Source of the DNA: Tridacna crocea
Taxonomy: Eukaryota > Mollusca > Bivalvia > Cardiida > Cardiidae
Reading direction: 5' to 3'
Length of the DNA stretch: 64,000 nucleotides
Assembly (NCBI GenBank): GCA_943736015.1
Contig: OX031060.1
Coordinates: 18,987,231-19,051,230, forward strand
Part shown: positions 22,072 to 33,999 of the stretch, in pieces
Position numbering within the stretch: position 1 is the first letter of the stretch
Layout of the letters: each line of letters opens with the position of its first letter
Notes under the pieces: model-generated
Database searches by the model: none
The model's input: the letters and a program-made list of their open reading frames with translations, nothing else
What the model was told of the DNA's origin: nothing
Position numbers and translations under genes: made by a program

Positions 22072-22280
22072 CAATGACTTTTACGACCCAGAAGAAGTAG
22101 CCTTGTGAAAACATTGTGGGAAAAGGAGAAAATGCAGGTAACCAGCATTTTCTCCTTTTCCCACAACGTTTTCTACTCTTCTAAATTCAAGTTTGACTTT
22201 TTGATAACCTGTTTATTTTGTCGTCTGCAAATGCTTCCAATATGGACAAGTCTAAAATTGTTGTGTCTGGTAAAGTTTAA
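22072..22280. mobile_element. family A MITE, left end missing (unit 1)
   Basis: Begins directly after the SINE; ends CTGGTAAAGTTTAA. The duplicate is at 38903-39108 in unit 2, where the right hairpin arm has AAGTATTTTCTCC. Confidence 0.7.
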
Positions 22281-22373
22281 TTGATTTAGTTTATAGGCAT
22301 AATTTTGTTCATAGATACACTGCCCAGTGATATAAATAACGAAAAATAAAAACGTTTATACGAAAATGTTCTT

Positions 22374-22440
22374 TGTATATATACATGTATATATATGTGT
22401 GTTGTGTGTATATAAATATGTATACATGTATGTCTATAGG
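22374..22440 (+). repeat. AT/GT-rich simple sequence (unit 1)
   Basis: ATATATACATGTATATATAT then GTGTGTTGTGTGTATATAAA. The unit 2 copy (39206-39275) differs by a few bases (ATATTCAT inserted). Confidence 0.8.
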
Positions 22441-22911
22441 CCTATATGTACATAAACATACGTTGCTTCATATTTTATTGAATTATTTTTTCGCATTATT
22501 TATTGGCACCATTTATTGGGATAAAGTATGAGTGAAGGATAGGGAAATTCTGATCTCGTATATTGATGTTTTTTCATTGACCCAGTTTACCCCTTCCCTT
22601 GAATAATTTTGTTAAGAAATAAAGTATTTCATGGCTGAAGGCCAGCTTGATAATTGAGATCAGAATTTGCTTTAAAATAGCAAGCGGACTTTCACACATG
22701 CTCACAACGGCATCAAATACCGTGTAATTTATCAATCACTATTCTAATGTCATATGCAAGTTTGTGTTGCTTTGCAACATGATAAGATTCTATCTGTAAG
22801 GAACCTGTCAATAGCTCCGTTGATTATGTTCAGGCCACCTGCTGCTTGCTCGTTCGAGTCCCCAATCCGTCGCTCACTGCTGTAAATCGGTAGAATGACG
22901 CACACTATTAG

Positions 22912-23062
22912 TTGTACGGTCAGGTGGCAGGGGACTTGGAAACTTGTTCACGGCTGTGGTTAATCGTACAAAATGATCTAAGAATGGCCTTCGGGTCGGG
23001 GCGACATGATTAACCACAGCCGTGAACAAGTTTCCAAATCCCCTGCCACCTGACCGTACAAC
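22912..23062. repeat. hairpin repeat L (unit 1)
   Basis: GGTCAGGTGGCAGGGGACTT at the left, perfectly complemented at the right. An extra right-type arm follows at 23100-23165. The duplicate is at 39743-39893. Confidence 0.8.
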
Positions 23063-23520
23063 GAATTTATTATACTGCAAAGTTTTACCCTTTCAAAGCT
23101 GGGGGCGACATGATTCAGCACAGCCGTGAACAAGTTTCGAATTCCCCTGCCACCTGACACTACAACTATTAATGTACGTGCACGTACATGTACATTAAGG
23201 AAAGGCACATGTAGATTTCGGTACATGTGTCGTACTTTAATACACCTACATCTATAATTATTTATTTCATGTAAATTTCGTGTTTCATTGAATTAAATTG
23301 GCGCGATATTTATTGGCAACTTTTATTAAGATAAAATTATGACGAAGGAAGAGAATTTTTACATAGTATATTGACGAAAGTTTATTGACCCAGTTCACCC
23401 CTTCTTTTGAATAATTCTAGTCCCCCCCCCCCCCCACCCCACCCCCCCCCCCAAAAAAAAATAATAATAATAAAGAAGACAATCTTGTTTTTGATAATTT
23501 TAAGTTCATGACGCCTTGAT

Positions 23521-23710
23521 TTAACCTTTAAGCACACAACGACTAGTTTTAACAATCCTAAAAAAGTAGCCTTTATAAAACATTGTGGTGACCAGCATTT
23601 TCTCCCTTTTCCCACAATGTTTTCTAATCAATTTCTTGAGCTACGTTTATTTTGTCGCCTGTAAATGCTTTCGGTTGGGACAATTCTTTTATTGTGTGAT
23701 AAAGGGTTAA
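23521..23710. mobile_element. family A MITE with half-deleted hairpin (unit 1)
   Basis: One hairpin arm is lost (AAACATTGTGGTGACCAGC); TTAA ends are kept. The duplicate is at 40343-40533. Confidence 0.7.
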
Positions 23711-23884
23711 ACTTATTGGTGAAGAATTTACATTTATTTTTCCCGATTGACAGTTGTTCTTCTGATTGGCTGTCCAATAGGTATTTTAACACCTACTGTA
23801 TATATCTGATTAAAGAGTAATAAATAAATGACAAGCGGGGTGGCGTTTTATTTGTCACAAAGAATCTATTGTTAAAAACGTATA

Positions 23885-24148
23885 AACAAGCGTTTTGATA
23901 GGTTCCACCGCTTGGACGTAATCTCTTGAGAAAAAAAGTGAGAGCCGACAGCATTTTTCAGTGAAAATCTGTCTATTGCACTACGGATAACTTTCTATGT
24001 TTAACATCAAATTAAAGAAAGGAGGAAACGTCGTATAGATACCTCATTCTAGGTAAGAAATTTATTTCAGCCGTTACAGTGCCTTTCACAACTGTTCTTG
24101 CCTCTGCGGTCGATGTATATCATGATTAGACTATTCAGAACTTGCAGT
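23885..24148 (+). repeat. older internal duplicate, left copy
   Basis: This segment (CGCTTGGACGTAATCTCTT, AGCATTTTTCAGTGA, CATTCTAGGTAAGAAATTTA, AGTGCCTTTCACAACTGT, ATCATGATTAGACTAT) recurs diverged at about 27245-27640, with a family A MITE lodged in the right copy. Both also appear in unit 2 (about 40740-41010 and 41040-41405), so this duplication predates the large one. Confidence 0.6.
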
Positions 24149-24957
24149 CTTATTTATGAATGTCAGACGTTTCACTACCAAGACGTTTCACACTTGAGAC
24201 ATTTCACTATTGAGACGTTTCCTACCAAGACTTTTCACTACCTTTTTTCATTTGTTGAGACTTTTCACTACCCCTTTTTATATGCAGGTAGCTTTATTGT
24301 GTTACCACTAATTTCTTCTATTCTAAATAATAAAAAAAAAAAAAAAAAAGCTAATTTATGAAACTTATTTAGTAATGAAATTATCAAAATAAAAATGGAT
24401 ACTATACTGTATAGTATCCATTTTTATTTTGATAATTGCATAACTGGTTGTTTTATGTGAATTGGATGAGTACAGGTGGTTATTCAAAATGGGGATGGAA
24501 CACTGTACATGAATAGGCTGAGGTCGGTGGACCATTTTTTTTTTGTGTGTGTGGTGAGTGATATTATGAAGCCATTATGGAGAAAAGTTGGTGTAAAGTA
24601 TTTTATTCTTTTCATAAATTGTTTTCTTAACCTAATTCTAATTGACAATATTTTAGATTGGTCCAAATCAAAAGAGGTTGCAGATAATTTGACTAAAGCC
24701 TGAAAAATAAGTACACCTTTGGATTGAAAATATTGTTGTAAAAGAAAGAATAGGTTCTTACAAGCAGTTTCTTCTTTTACCACAATGTTTTCCTCGATAT
24801 AATATCTCAGGGTCTTAAAAATCAGGTTTACGGATTAAACTAGCTTTCTGAGGGTTATATTTTTAAGGTAAAAGGGTAGAATAAGGTATGCTTATATTTT
24901 GGATGCCAGCATATCATCTATTTTTGATGTTATTAAACATTATTGCACAAGATTGAT

Positions 24958-25506
24958 TAGTTGGGGCTTAACAATGATCTGAGAACTAATTTATTTTTAA
25001 AAGCAGTAGAAATTAAACCGAACTTTTCATTTCTAAGCAAACCAGATCAACTAAGTCTTTTATTATCCAATCAGTATCTGATAAAATTTTGTGCCAAAAC
25101 CTGCCTAGACATTCTTAAGCTAAGGTCATTTTCTGTCAGTAAATAACAATATTTCTTATCTCCATGTTTTTTTGTTTTTTTTTTACCTCTACAAGATTCA
25201 GCTGCTGATTTATAACAAATATCCCAGGACAGTATCCGAGCGATCCGAAGACTACAACACGAAACTAGCCATAAACTGTAGTTTTTAAATACGTTTTAAA
25301 AATTATGTTTTATGGTAAAATCCGCAACTGAATTTTACCACTTATGTAGAATATGTAGAATATTTTATGCATTGTTTTTATGATAGTCTCTTATAATTCT
25401 ATATAGAATGGTCATGTGCATGTACTTCCATGTCTTTTATATCAGTTGTAAATATTGTTGTACATGAATGAGACTTTAATAAAGATTATTATTATTATTA
25501 TTATTC
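24958..25506 (+). pseudogene. 5'-truncated LINE (non-LTR retrotransposon) 3' end
   Basis: A 61-residue frame ending at 25146 (NNDLRTNLF ... FLSKPDQLSLLLSNQYLIKF) resembles the C-terminal tail that follows reverse transcriptase in CR1/L2-like LINEs. It is followed by about 300 nt of non-coding sequence ending in TTTAATAAAG and an (ATT)n tail at 25486-25505, a typical LINE 3' terminus. No upstream reverse transcriptase is present, so this is a truncated copy within the unit-1-specific insertion. Confidence 0.5.
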
Positions 25507-25889
25507 CTTCAACACTAACATTGATTTGGCTTAAGGGTTAATTGGTTTACTGTAACCACAGACTGTACATGACACCCTTTTAATCTGCACCACACTTATT
25601 GACAGACAATATATACCTGGCCATTAACACCTTGTCTTATTATCCTGTTATCCTTCAAATCAATTACAAATACATAGATCTTTACAAAAAGTCTCTCTGA
25701 AATTTTCAAGTTTCCACAATGAACTGTATTGTTTTTTTAATATATTTTATTTTTTTTTTACTTATAGATCTATGTATGTTTTAAAAATTCATTTATACTA
25801 ATTAATTTTTTCTATTTTCTTTTTTTTTTTCTCATTTATTCCTGGTTATGTATTTATGCCTAGTAGTGCAAAAGGGACCATCTGGGAAC

Positions 25890-26104
25890 TCCATAAGACA
25901 AATTTTTCTAGTTCAAATTGAAAGCATTTGCAGACGACAAAATAAATGTGAATAAAAAAGTGAAATTTCATTTGGAAAGGGTAGAAAACACTGTGGGAAA
26001 AGGAGAAAATGCTGGTTACCATCATTTTCTCCTTTTCCTACTATGTTTTCAATAGGTGTCTTTCTCAGGGTCATTAAAAGTCGGGATTGTGTGGTAAAAG
26101 GGAA
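25890..26104. mobile_element. family A MITE inside the 3-kb insertion
   Basis: CAAATTGAAAGCATTTGCAG block and near-perfect hairpin; ends are diverged. Confidence 0.65.
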
Positions 26105-26440
26105 GTGTTGGCCCTGGTCAGCCTGTCCAGTCTACACAATCTGACCAGGTTTGGTACTTTTTGCATTCTCAAGGTGGTTTTTAATGGTTTTCAAATCATG
26201 CATTTCCAGTTTTGTGAATTGTACATGCTTTTTTTGCTTCTGACCAGAAAAAAATAAAATAAAATAAAGACTAGCTAAACATGAAATAGGTTGTAGATGA
26301 CAATTCAAAGTGGCTATACATTGACAAGAAGGCATGTGATATGGTAAAAATTAAGGTTATAAATAAATGAGTTATTGCATGTCACAAGTGATTCTTAGCT
26401 TAACACAATGTCTCACATTCTATTGTATTCCTAGAATGTT

Positions 26441-26648
26441 TTAACCCTATCCCAAGCAATAACTTGGTTTTAAGACCCTGAAATATTATATCTTTGATAA
26501 CACTGTGGGAAAAGCTCTTAATAAGTAATTTCCCAATGTAACTTCCATATAAGGTACTTAGTTTTCAATCAAGACTTATTTTGATACATTGTTTGTAACT
26601 TCCCCCAGTTTGGACCTGTCTAAAATTTTGTTGTCTGGTAATGGGTTA
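26441..26648. mobile_element. family A MITE, old copy inside the 3-kb insertion
   Basis: TTAACCCTATCCC to GGTAATGGGTTAA; hairpin decayed. Confidence 0.6.
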
Positions 26649-27244
26649 ACAAAGTATACAGGTAACAAAATTTTCAGTTGATATCTTGAAGTCAATATGA
26701 TGATAATAAAGGATGGGAAACATTATAGAAGAATTGGAAGTGTTGGCTTTTCAACAAGTATTAAGTTTGTGAAAAAAAAATCATATACATTTAGATGATA
26801 CATCAAAGGATCTTAATTGTTATTAATTATTGACTGATGTGTCTTAATTAAAATGATCGGTTGAAATGATGTAAAATTATCTTTGTCACACTTATTTTCA
26901 CAAAATATACTAGTAAATTATAAATTATCAAATAAAGTGTGTGATACCCTTAACTTTCTACAATCATACATGTATATGGAAATAACTTTGAAATTAGATT
27001 TAAAAAGTGTTTCGATATGACAAATTCTTCCACTTATTCATAGTTATATTCATGAAATAATAGAAAAAATACAGAAAACTACACAAGGAATCAACAAATA
27101 TATGCATATATAAAATTGAAATATACAAGACGTTTCACTACCTAAAAGTAGTGAAACGTCTTGGTAGGAAACGTCTTGGTAGGAAACGTCTAAATAGTGA
27201 AACGTCTGCCACCCCTTATTTATGAGGCATTCAGGATGAAAAAA

Positions 27245-27640
27245 TTCTTAGACCGCTTTCATAGGTTTCAACGCTTGGACGTATTCTCTTCAGGGAAAAA
27301 AAAGAGCCGATAGCATTTTTCAGTGACGACAAAATAAAAGTGACTGAAAATTTGAAATTTGTTTTGTGAAGGGAAGAAAATATTGTGGGAAAAGGAGAAA
27401 ATGCTGGTTACCAGCATTTTCTCCTTTTCCCACAATGTTTTCCAAAGGCTTCTTGTCTCAGGTCGTCAAAATTAGGGATTGTGTGGTAATGGGTTAAAGA
27501 AAGGAGAAAAGTCGCGCATTATGCTTCATTCTAGGTAGGAAATTTAGTTCAACCGTTACAGTGCCTTTCACAACTGTCAGTGTAGATCATGATTAGACTA
27601 TAGAAATCTTGCAGTCATATTTATGAGGCGTCAGGACGAA
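27245..27640 (+). repeat. older internal duplicate, right copy
   Basis: This is the paralogue of 23885-24148. It contains a 5'-truncated family A MITE at 27323-27497 that the left copy lacks. Confidence 0.6.
27323..27497. mobile_element. family A MITE, 5'-truncated (unit 1)
   Basis: Starts inside the element at GACGACAAAATAAAAGTGAC, directly fused to the GCATTTTTCAGT sequence; perfect palindrome. The duplicate is at 41110-41282. Confidence 0.75.
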
Positions 27641-27747
27641 ACAAATTCTTAGAAATTGGAACTGCTGTGGTCGTCTATCTAGACTTGTCTTGTCTGTGCA
27701 ATTTATTCGTATGCCGCTTCACCCACTATATAACGCAAATGAACTTT

Positions 27748-27975
27748 TTAACTCTTTACCAAACGACAAAATTTTAGACTGGTCCAAATTGAAGGCACTT
27801 GCAGACGACAAGATAAAGATAAGTCAAAAATTGAAATTTGTTTCCAGCAAGGTAGAAAACATTGTGGGAAAAGGAGAAAATGCTGGTTACCAGCATTTTC
27901 TCCTTTTCCCACAATGTTTTCCAAAGTCTTCTATCTCAGGTTGTAAAAGTTAAGGATTGTTTGGTAAAGGGTTAG
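27748..27975. mobile_element. family A MITE, full length (unit 1)
   Basis: TTAACTCTTTACCAAACGAC to TTTGGTAAAGGGTTAG. The duplicate is at 41526-41751. Confidence 0.85.
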
Positions 27976-28135
27976 GTCGATAGCAAAACCAAAATACACG
28001 TATTGCTATTTCAGTGTTGAGACAGAAATATACCTTCTCATCGGACAACGTAGATTAAAATCAGACGGCACGTTCTCTGCAGTCTGATCTTAATCCACAG
28101 TGTCCGCAAGAGGTCAGTGACACTCTCTTAGTAGC

Positions 28136-28357
28136 TTAACCATTTACCCCATGAGGCATTTCTATGGTATCTCTGATTGACCCTAAATAACAGTAAGGAT
28201 GAAGCCGTTTCTTATGTGCATATGACACCTTTTGATAGCATAGAAAACATTGTGACAAAAGGTGAAATTGCGAGCAATTTCACCTTTTGCCACAATGTTT
28301 TCCAAAGACTTCTGCAAGCAATGTGTAGAAATGAGTATCTATGGAGTAAAGAGTTAA
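28136..28357. mobile_element. family B MITE (unit 1)
   Basis: TTAACCATTTACCCCATGAG to AGTAAAGAGTTAA; hairpin TGACAAAAGGTGAAATTGC / GCAATTTCACCTTTTGCCA. The duplicate is at 41912-42133. Confidence 0.8.
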
Positions 28358-28499
28358 GGATTAAGTAAATTTTGTTTGTATCTTGTCATTTATGTCAGTG
28401 ATTCGTATTGTGCCTTTATATTTTGGTGCACATATGTGATATAAACTTGAAATGTAAACGGTTAAAATTCCTATCTCGGGTTTCATAAGTATTATTATT

Positions 28500-29072
28500 T
28501 ATTATTAATTAACTATTGGATATATAGAAGTTATACATGGAAACCGGTCCACGCAATACCAGTCACATTTCTGACTTCGTATACTATTCAGGTCGTGACC
28601 CCGGCTAAATACGACTTGACCTCCGATCAATACAGTTGACCTCGTATCAATATTGATGACCCGTGACAGAAATCGTTGAACGTGATTGGTAAAAAGTTCA
28701 GTTGCGTGAGCGTCTGCGCTTACTTTTAGCCAATCACGTTGAAGGAGGCGGCAAAGTAAACGTAACCCAAAAATTGATATTTGTTTCCAGCAGGGTAAAA
28801 AACATTGTGGGGAAAAAGGAGGAAATTTTCTCCTTTTCTCACATGTTTTCAGAAGGATTCTTTTTCAGGGTCGTAAAAACCAGAGATTGTTTGGTAAAGG
28901 GTTAATTAATAAAATTGTCATTAAACAAGTGATTTCGTATTGGCCCAGTTACAGGTCCTCAGTCAGCCGTATTGACCCTCGGCCTTCGGCCTCGGGGCCA
29001 ATACGGCTGACCTCGGACCTGTTACTGGGCCAATACGAAATCACCTGATTAATAACATTATATTAATAAGTA
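28500..29072. mobile_element. unit-1-specific foldback insertion
   Basis: Absent in unit 2, where ATTATTATTT runs straight into AAGTAATTAGAG (about 42276). It contains a long inverted repeat (28925-28985 with 28986-29045: GTGATTTCGTATTGGCCCAG and its complement around CCTCGGCCTTCGGCCTCGGG), several GACCTCGTATCAAT-like words and a 5'-truncated family A MITE at 28755-28905. Confidence 0.6.
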
Positions 29073-29227
29073 ATTAGAGGAATATTTGTATTGTTACGCT
29101 TCTTTGAAAATGTTATAAATGTCAGTGTAGACGCGCACTTGACGAATTTTATAACATGGATGTAACATCAAAATATGCATACTAGCAGTGTATATGGAAT
29201 TTTATGTATTACTTAACAAACGATTCT

Positions 29228-29456
29228 AGGACAATTCCCCCGGACCATTGTCCCCTGAGGACAATTCCCCCCCCCCCCGGACCATTGCCTCCCGATGACA
29301 AGGAATTGTCTTCCTTCGGAGGCAATAGTCCGGGGGGATTGTCCTCGGGGGGAAATAGTCCGGGGGGAATTGTCCGGGGGGGGAATGGTCCGGGGGGGAT
29401 TGTCCTCAGGGGGCAGTTTCCGGGGGGGGGGCAATTGTACGGGGGGCAATTGTCCT
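29228..29456 (+). repeat. G-rich CAATTGTCC minisatellite (unit 1)
   Basis: Same family as 728-1010; left part in the C-rich sense, right part in the G-rich sense. The duplicate is at 42442-42685 with different numbers of G. Confidence 0.85.
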
Positions 29457-30257
29457 GATACGCAACGAACTGACATGAAATAAATGACCTCTTTTACCAT
29501 ATATTTCATGCCTGAATTATTGTCGTAACTTAGCTTCGGCTAATGTTGTCTGCATGCGGAACTACGTGCACTATTTTTAACTATTATGCAACAAGTAGAT
29601 TTGTCGTTTCTTTAAAATATACTTAAAACACCTGAAATAAACAGGATTTTGCTGATGTAAATTGGCAATAGGTGGCGGGTGACATAGATCTAAGATGCAC
29701 CTTCTGTGCAGTCTCATCTTGAGCCATGTCATCCACCAAAGCTCTAATATTTTGACTATGGCACTGTAAGGTTCAAACCCGATATTTATAGTTAACAGAA
29801 TTTCCGTAATGTGCGATTATACACGATAATATAAATATTCACTCTTTATTTATTCTTTGCACAAAGGTCAATTTCAGGTGTTCAAGATAGCTAGATAGAT
29901 TTATTGAATACTTATGCATACACATGCATTTCGAACATACAAATACGTTCAAGTAATAACAGTCTGCATATCATTTGCATGGTCAGATCGTGTTGAATTG
30001 CGTGTGTAAAGAGGTGCGTATCGGCTGAGATCACAGTTGCGTGGGTGAAGAGAGAACCCACCTCCTTACACACGCAGAACTGCAAACACATTTATATTAC
30101 CAGGACATTTATCAAATGCACCTTTACAGTGGCAATGAAAATATTTCTCAATGCATCTGCGAAAGTATCTGAGCGATTTGGGGTGGCTGATCTGGGCTGA
30201 AATTTTTCGCTACCGGTCGATTTTCTTTATGGCCAAGGACGAATGTATATCTCGTAA

Positions 30258-31174
30258 TTAAGGTAGAAGACCTATAATACCTCTAGTGCTGCATGGCATA
30301 AAGTTTTCTTGATAGTTGATAAATACGGGTTTATGCCTATCTTGAAATTTTTTGTAGATACTTTTGTTAGTTTCCAGAAAAGGGAGGTAATTACTATCTC
30401 TCTTTGTAATGAAAATGTAGTGCACTGGTTGATAATTCTAAAAAGGAAAATCATAGCGGTGAGAAAGAAAAGTGGTATTTGTCAAGGAAACCCATTGTGT
30501 GGAATTAATAGTTTGAAAGAAAAAGAGACATATTGTTCAAATATTGGCTTAAAAGTCAACCCACTAAGCAAATGAATACCTTTTCGGTTGAGAGGAGAGT
30601 GCTCATGTAACTTAAAACTATAATTTTGAAATATCTTTAGCCTTTTACATTTAATTTCCAACATTACAATCAATTACTTCGATCTATAAATATTCATGAG
30701 CAATCACATGGAGAAGCGCGCAATCATAGGACGAATAAGCCATAGAACGAATTAGTTTAGAACGAAAAAGCAGGCAATTTTGTATCATTGCGCCAATAAA
30801 AGGCTATGAGAGATAAAATATTTTTTCAATAAAAAAATAAGTACATGTATCTCAACGATCGATGGCCTCGCCCAATGTATTTTAATACGCCATTTCAAAT
30901 TACATATCTGAGTGCCACCGAAAAACTCATTTGCCTGAGAAAAAAAATGAGATTTAATGGGTTTATTTCCTTCGGCTTTGCACAAAATAAGGTACATGGT
31001 TATCAAAATTAAATCTTGAGCTCATAGTGGTATTGTCTTCGACAAATACCACAAAAATGGAAAAGTGGATCGGATAAAGTATTACAATAATACACTTTTT
31101 CAATCATAGCAAATTTTGTAGGATAATATTATAGTGGAAATAGCTGTTTTCTGTTACGGGTCCAACACGTTAAG
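30258..31174 (-). mobile_element. family H, longer (about 915 bp) copy in unit 1
   Basis: Both ends match the reverse complement of the short family H copies, but about 600 bp of extra internal sequence lies between (30420-31040). The short copies look like internal-deletion derivatives. No transposase is seen. Confidence 0.6.
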
Positions 31175-31335
31175 TGGATTGCTACTGCTGATTCATTGCA
31201 TATATATTGCTTTGTATAATCCATTGTGGAGATACATTTAGCCCCTGTTTACCAGAGCGTGGCTCGAATGGTATGAAGTGAAAATTGTTTGCATTTTTTA
31301 TTCCGCATTGTTTACAATTTGCAGCCATTGTGCCT

Positions 31336-31519
31336 TTAACCCTTTACCGCACTATGACGACCTTTAACAACCATAGGAAAGAAGCCTTTTGGTAACCAAC
31401 ATTTTCTCCTTTTCCCATAATGTTTTCTGTTCTATAGATGAACAATTGCACAAGTTTTTGAAATTTTCATCTGCAAATGCTTTCAATTTGCACAAGGCTA
31501 AAATCTGGTAAAGGGTTAA
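31336..31519. mobile_element. family A MITE, one hairpin arm deleted (unit 1)
   Basis: TTAACCCTTTACCGCACTAT to GGTAAAGGGTTAA; goes from AAAGAAGCCTTTTGG directly to TAACCAACATTTTCTCC. The duplicate is at 44537-44720. Confidence 0.75.
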
Positions 31520-31547
31520 CCATATCACAGGGAGTTACTCAAACTTT

Positions 31548-31776
31548 TTAACCCTTTACCAGACGACAAAATTTTAGCTCTGTCTTAATTGAAAGCATTT
31601 GCAGACAACAAATTCACTGTGGCTAAAATGGTGCAATTGTTTATTGATTGGGTAGAAAACATTGTGGGAAAAGGAGAAAATGCTGGTTACCAGCATTTTC
31701 TCCTTTTCCCACAATGCTTTCAAAAGGCTTCTTTTCCAGGGGCGTCAAAAGTAGGGATTGAGTGGTGATGGGTTAA
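31548..31776. mobile_element. family A MITE, full length (unit 1)
   Basis: TTAACCCTTTACCAGACGAC to GGTGATGGGTTAA; perfect central palindrome. The duplicate is at 44749-44976. Confidence 0.85.
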
Positions 31777-32940
31777 TGACCAGCTATTACTCCCCTAGAT
31801 AGCACATGTAAACCTATATGATAGGAAGTTAAATCCGTATAGCTGAAGGCGAAAAGTCATTCAATATCTATTTCACGGACACAAACTTTTGATAAAAGGT
31901 CTTTTTATCCTTTTGTTAAACTATTACCATAGAAATAGTTTATTTCAAAGCCAAATGAAATGTTTGTGTTACCCAAGTAACCATATCATTTGCAAAGAAA
32001 TATTTCATAATGGAGTTTCGATTACACCTTTAAGTGTCCGAGGCACTTAAAAACATGGAGGGGGTGGTGGGAGTAGTGAGGGGGCGGGGAGCATCTGCGG
32101 ACGACATAGATCGAGATCAAACTACACGGGACGTGCAGTCTGATCGTGATCTTTGTCGTCCGCTTTTGAAAATAACCCTTTAAGATCCTGACCGCAGACT
32201 TGACATGTCGCCTGGCGTTTCTGAAATACGCTTAGTTGGTCCTTTAAAACAATGTCTTTTGCGGGCTGTATATATCAAGATCATACTGCACAAGACGTGC
32301 GGTCTGATCTTGGATCAATACCGCCCCTTTGCATAATCAAGAATAATAATCATATCAAGCTTCGTAAGTTTCAGCTGGTCGTGTTTTCATCCGTTGAAAT
32401 AAGTCTAGATCATGTTTTCGGCGCTGGAAGTGTTACCAATTACCTTGTAAATCAAAACGTTGAGAACGCTGAAGTGGTATTTGTCAAGGAAGCCGTTGTT
32501 TCAAGACCGAATGACAGCCATCAACGACAATTATTTTTTTCCCGACAGACTTTGATGTTTGATGACGGCTTTTTCTTATGGTTCGCCGCTTCAAATTTGG
32601 ATTGATTGCTTGTATGGTGTTTTTAACATTATTTCATATATATATGGCAGCGGCCAATACACCAATACATGCGTTTCTGGAGTCACTTTTACCAGTACTC
32701 CACACAATTTTCTTTTCAAGCCACGGGCTGCTTACCCACAACCATAGTCGAGAAGATGCTCAGCAGTGGGACAGGAATGAATTGTTCTCAAGTCCTGTAC
32801 GCTACTGACTGATCAAGCGGGAAATCTTTTATTGTGTTAGTACACAGTGTAGATTTAGATCAGGCAATGCAGAAAATACAGCCCTATATTTTAAATAAAG
32901 TCTTCAACTATCAAAGTTTTCCTTCACTGAGATAATAAAA

Positions 32941-33150
32941 TGGCCTTTCGAGGATTGTTGATAGATATTGCGACAGGATCCATTCCTCTCTCGCCACCGA
33001 CCATTGTTTCGACGATGGTTATGTGGGAAAGCAGCCAATGGCATAGAAAGAATATTGTGCAGAGTACTAGTAAAAGAGACTCACTGAAAGCATGGATAGG
33101 TGCACTGGCCGCTGTGATATAACTGAAATAAGGTTGAAAATGGCGTTCAG
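32941..33150 (+). repeat. SINE-like element, head missing (unit 1)
   Basis: GCGACAGGATCCATTCCTCT body and ATAGGTGCACTGGCCGCTGT tail. Unit 2 keeps only the tail part (about 46283-46400), with about 240 bp deleted. Confidence 0.6.
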
Positions 33151-33159
33151 TTAATCAAG

Positions 33160-33998
33160 AGTCTATACGGATAAATCTAGAATCCTTTCTTCTGGTGCTC
33201 AGTCACAGGTGCCTAATCAATTTAAACGTCCTATTTCATTTATTTAGCTGTCCTCTATCATAAAATAATCTTTATAGCAAAAATACAAACCAAACCATCA
33301 ATACGGTTTTAATACATCTTATTATTTATCAATAAATGGGTAATATTTTTCGAAAAAATAACACAACCTTGTGTAAAGACCGGTCAAAATTTAGGTAACT
33401 TTTACAGGAAAAAAATGGACACGAAAATGATTACAGTACATTATGATTAAGTATTGTTGTACAAGATAACAGATCCCTACTCGTAAAGTCACGGTCAAGT
33501 TCCTCGATGAAGCATATTAATTTCAAAAGTCGTCATTTAATTGTGATAAATTATGTAAATTCGTAAAATATTTAAGAAATTTATCTCTATTTCACAAGTA
33601 AACTTATTCAACCATTCATGCATATTAATGTTACTATTGCAAATAAAGCGTTGTCATTCTCATTTTCACTGCTAAATTTCGGGATTGTGAATTATAGGCT
33701 TATTGTTAACGTTTGTTCCTTATCTAAAAACAAGGAAGTCGGTTGCCCTGCAATAGGATTGGCTTTGTTTGCAAACTTATAACCCCATCACGCCTAACTC
33801 GTTCCCACTCCGTTCCGAAGATTGTTGCCGATTGGATTTTAAATATGTTCGGACGTAGTGGACGTATAGGCAACCTTTTACGATCTGTTTACGAACTTAA
33901 TGAACGGGTTAGTACGGGAAGGGTACCCCAGAACTTTGAGTTCGCTCATAATCTTATGCCGTCCAACCCGTCCTGTAATTTAACGGAGTGACGACCTA
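33160..33998. other. unit 1 intergenic, duplicated at about 46410-47270
   Basis: An 82-codon frame (33743-33991; duplicate 47034-47282) is open in both units, but its differences are mostly amino-acid changing, so I do not call it a gene. Confidence 0.45.
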
Positions 33999-33999
33999 C

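Larger units (their letters stand above)
24160..27214. mobile_element. 3.06-kb insertion with AGACGTTTC terminal inverted repeats, unit 1 only
   Basis: It is bounded by the 11-bp direct repeat CTTATTTATGA (24149-24159 and 27215-27225). Ends share CAGACGTTTCACTA in inverted orientation, followed by multiple sub-copies of AGACGTTTC(A/C)CTA. Inside are the LINE 3' fragment (24958-25506), two family A MITEs (about 25890-26104 and 26441-26648) and AT-rich DNA. No transposase ORF was found, so it is probably a non-autonomous DNA transposon; the superfamily is not determined. Confidence 0.65.

Noticed and set aside
32252-32605. 117-codon frame as a gene in unit 1
   Set aside because: It spans a GATCATACTGCAC hairpin repeat. 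The unit 2 counterpart carries indels that break the frame, and there is no recognisable domain.
33743-33991. 82-codon frame conserved in both duplication units (also 47034-47282)
   Set aside because: About 15 of 82 residues differ between the copies, mostly by amino-acid changes, so there is no sign of purifying selection; no known motif.
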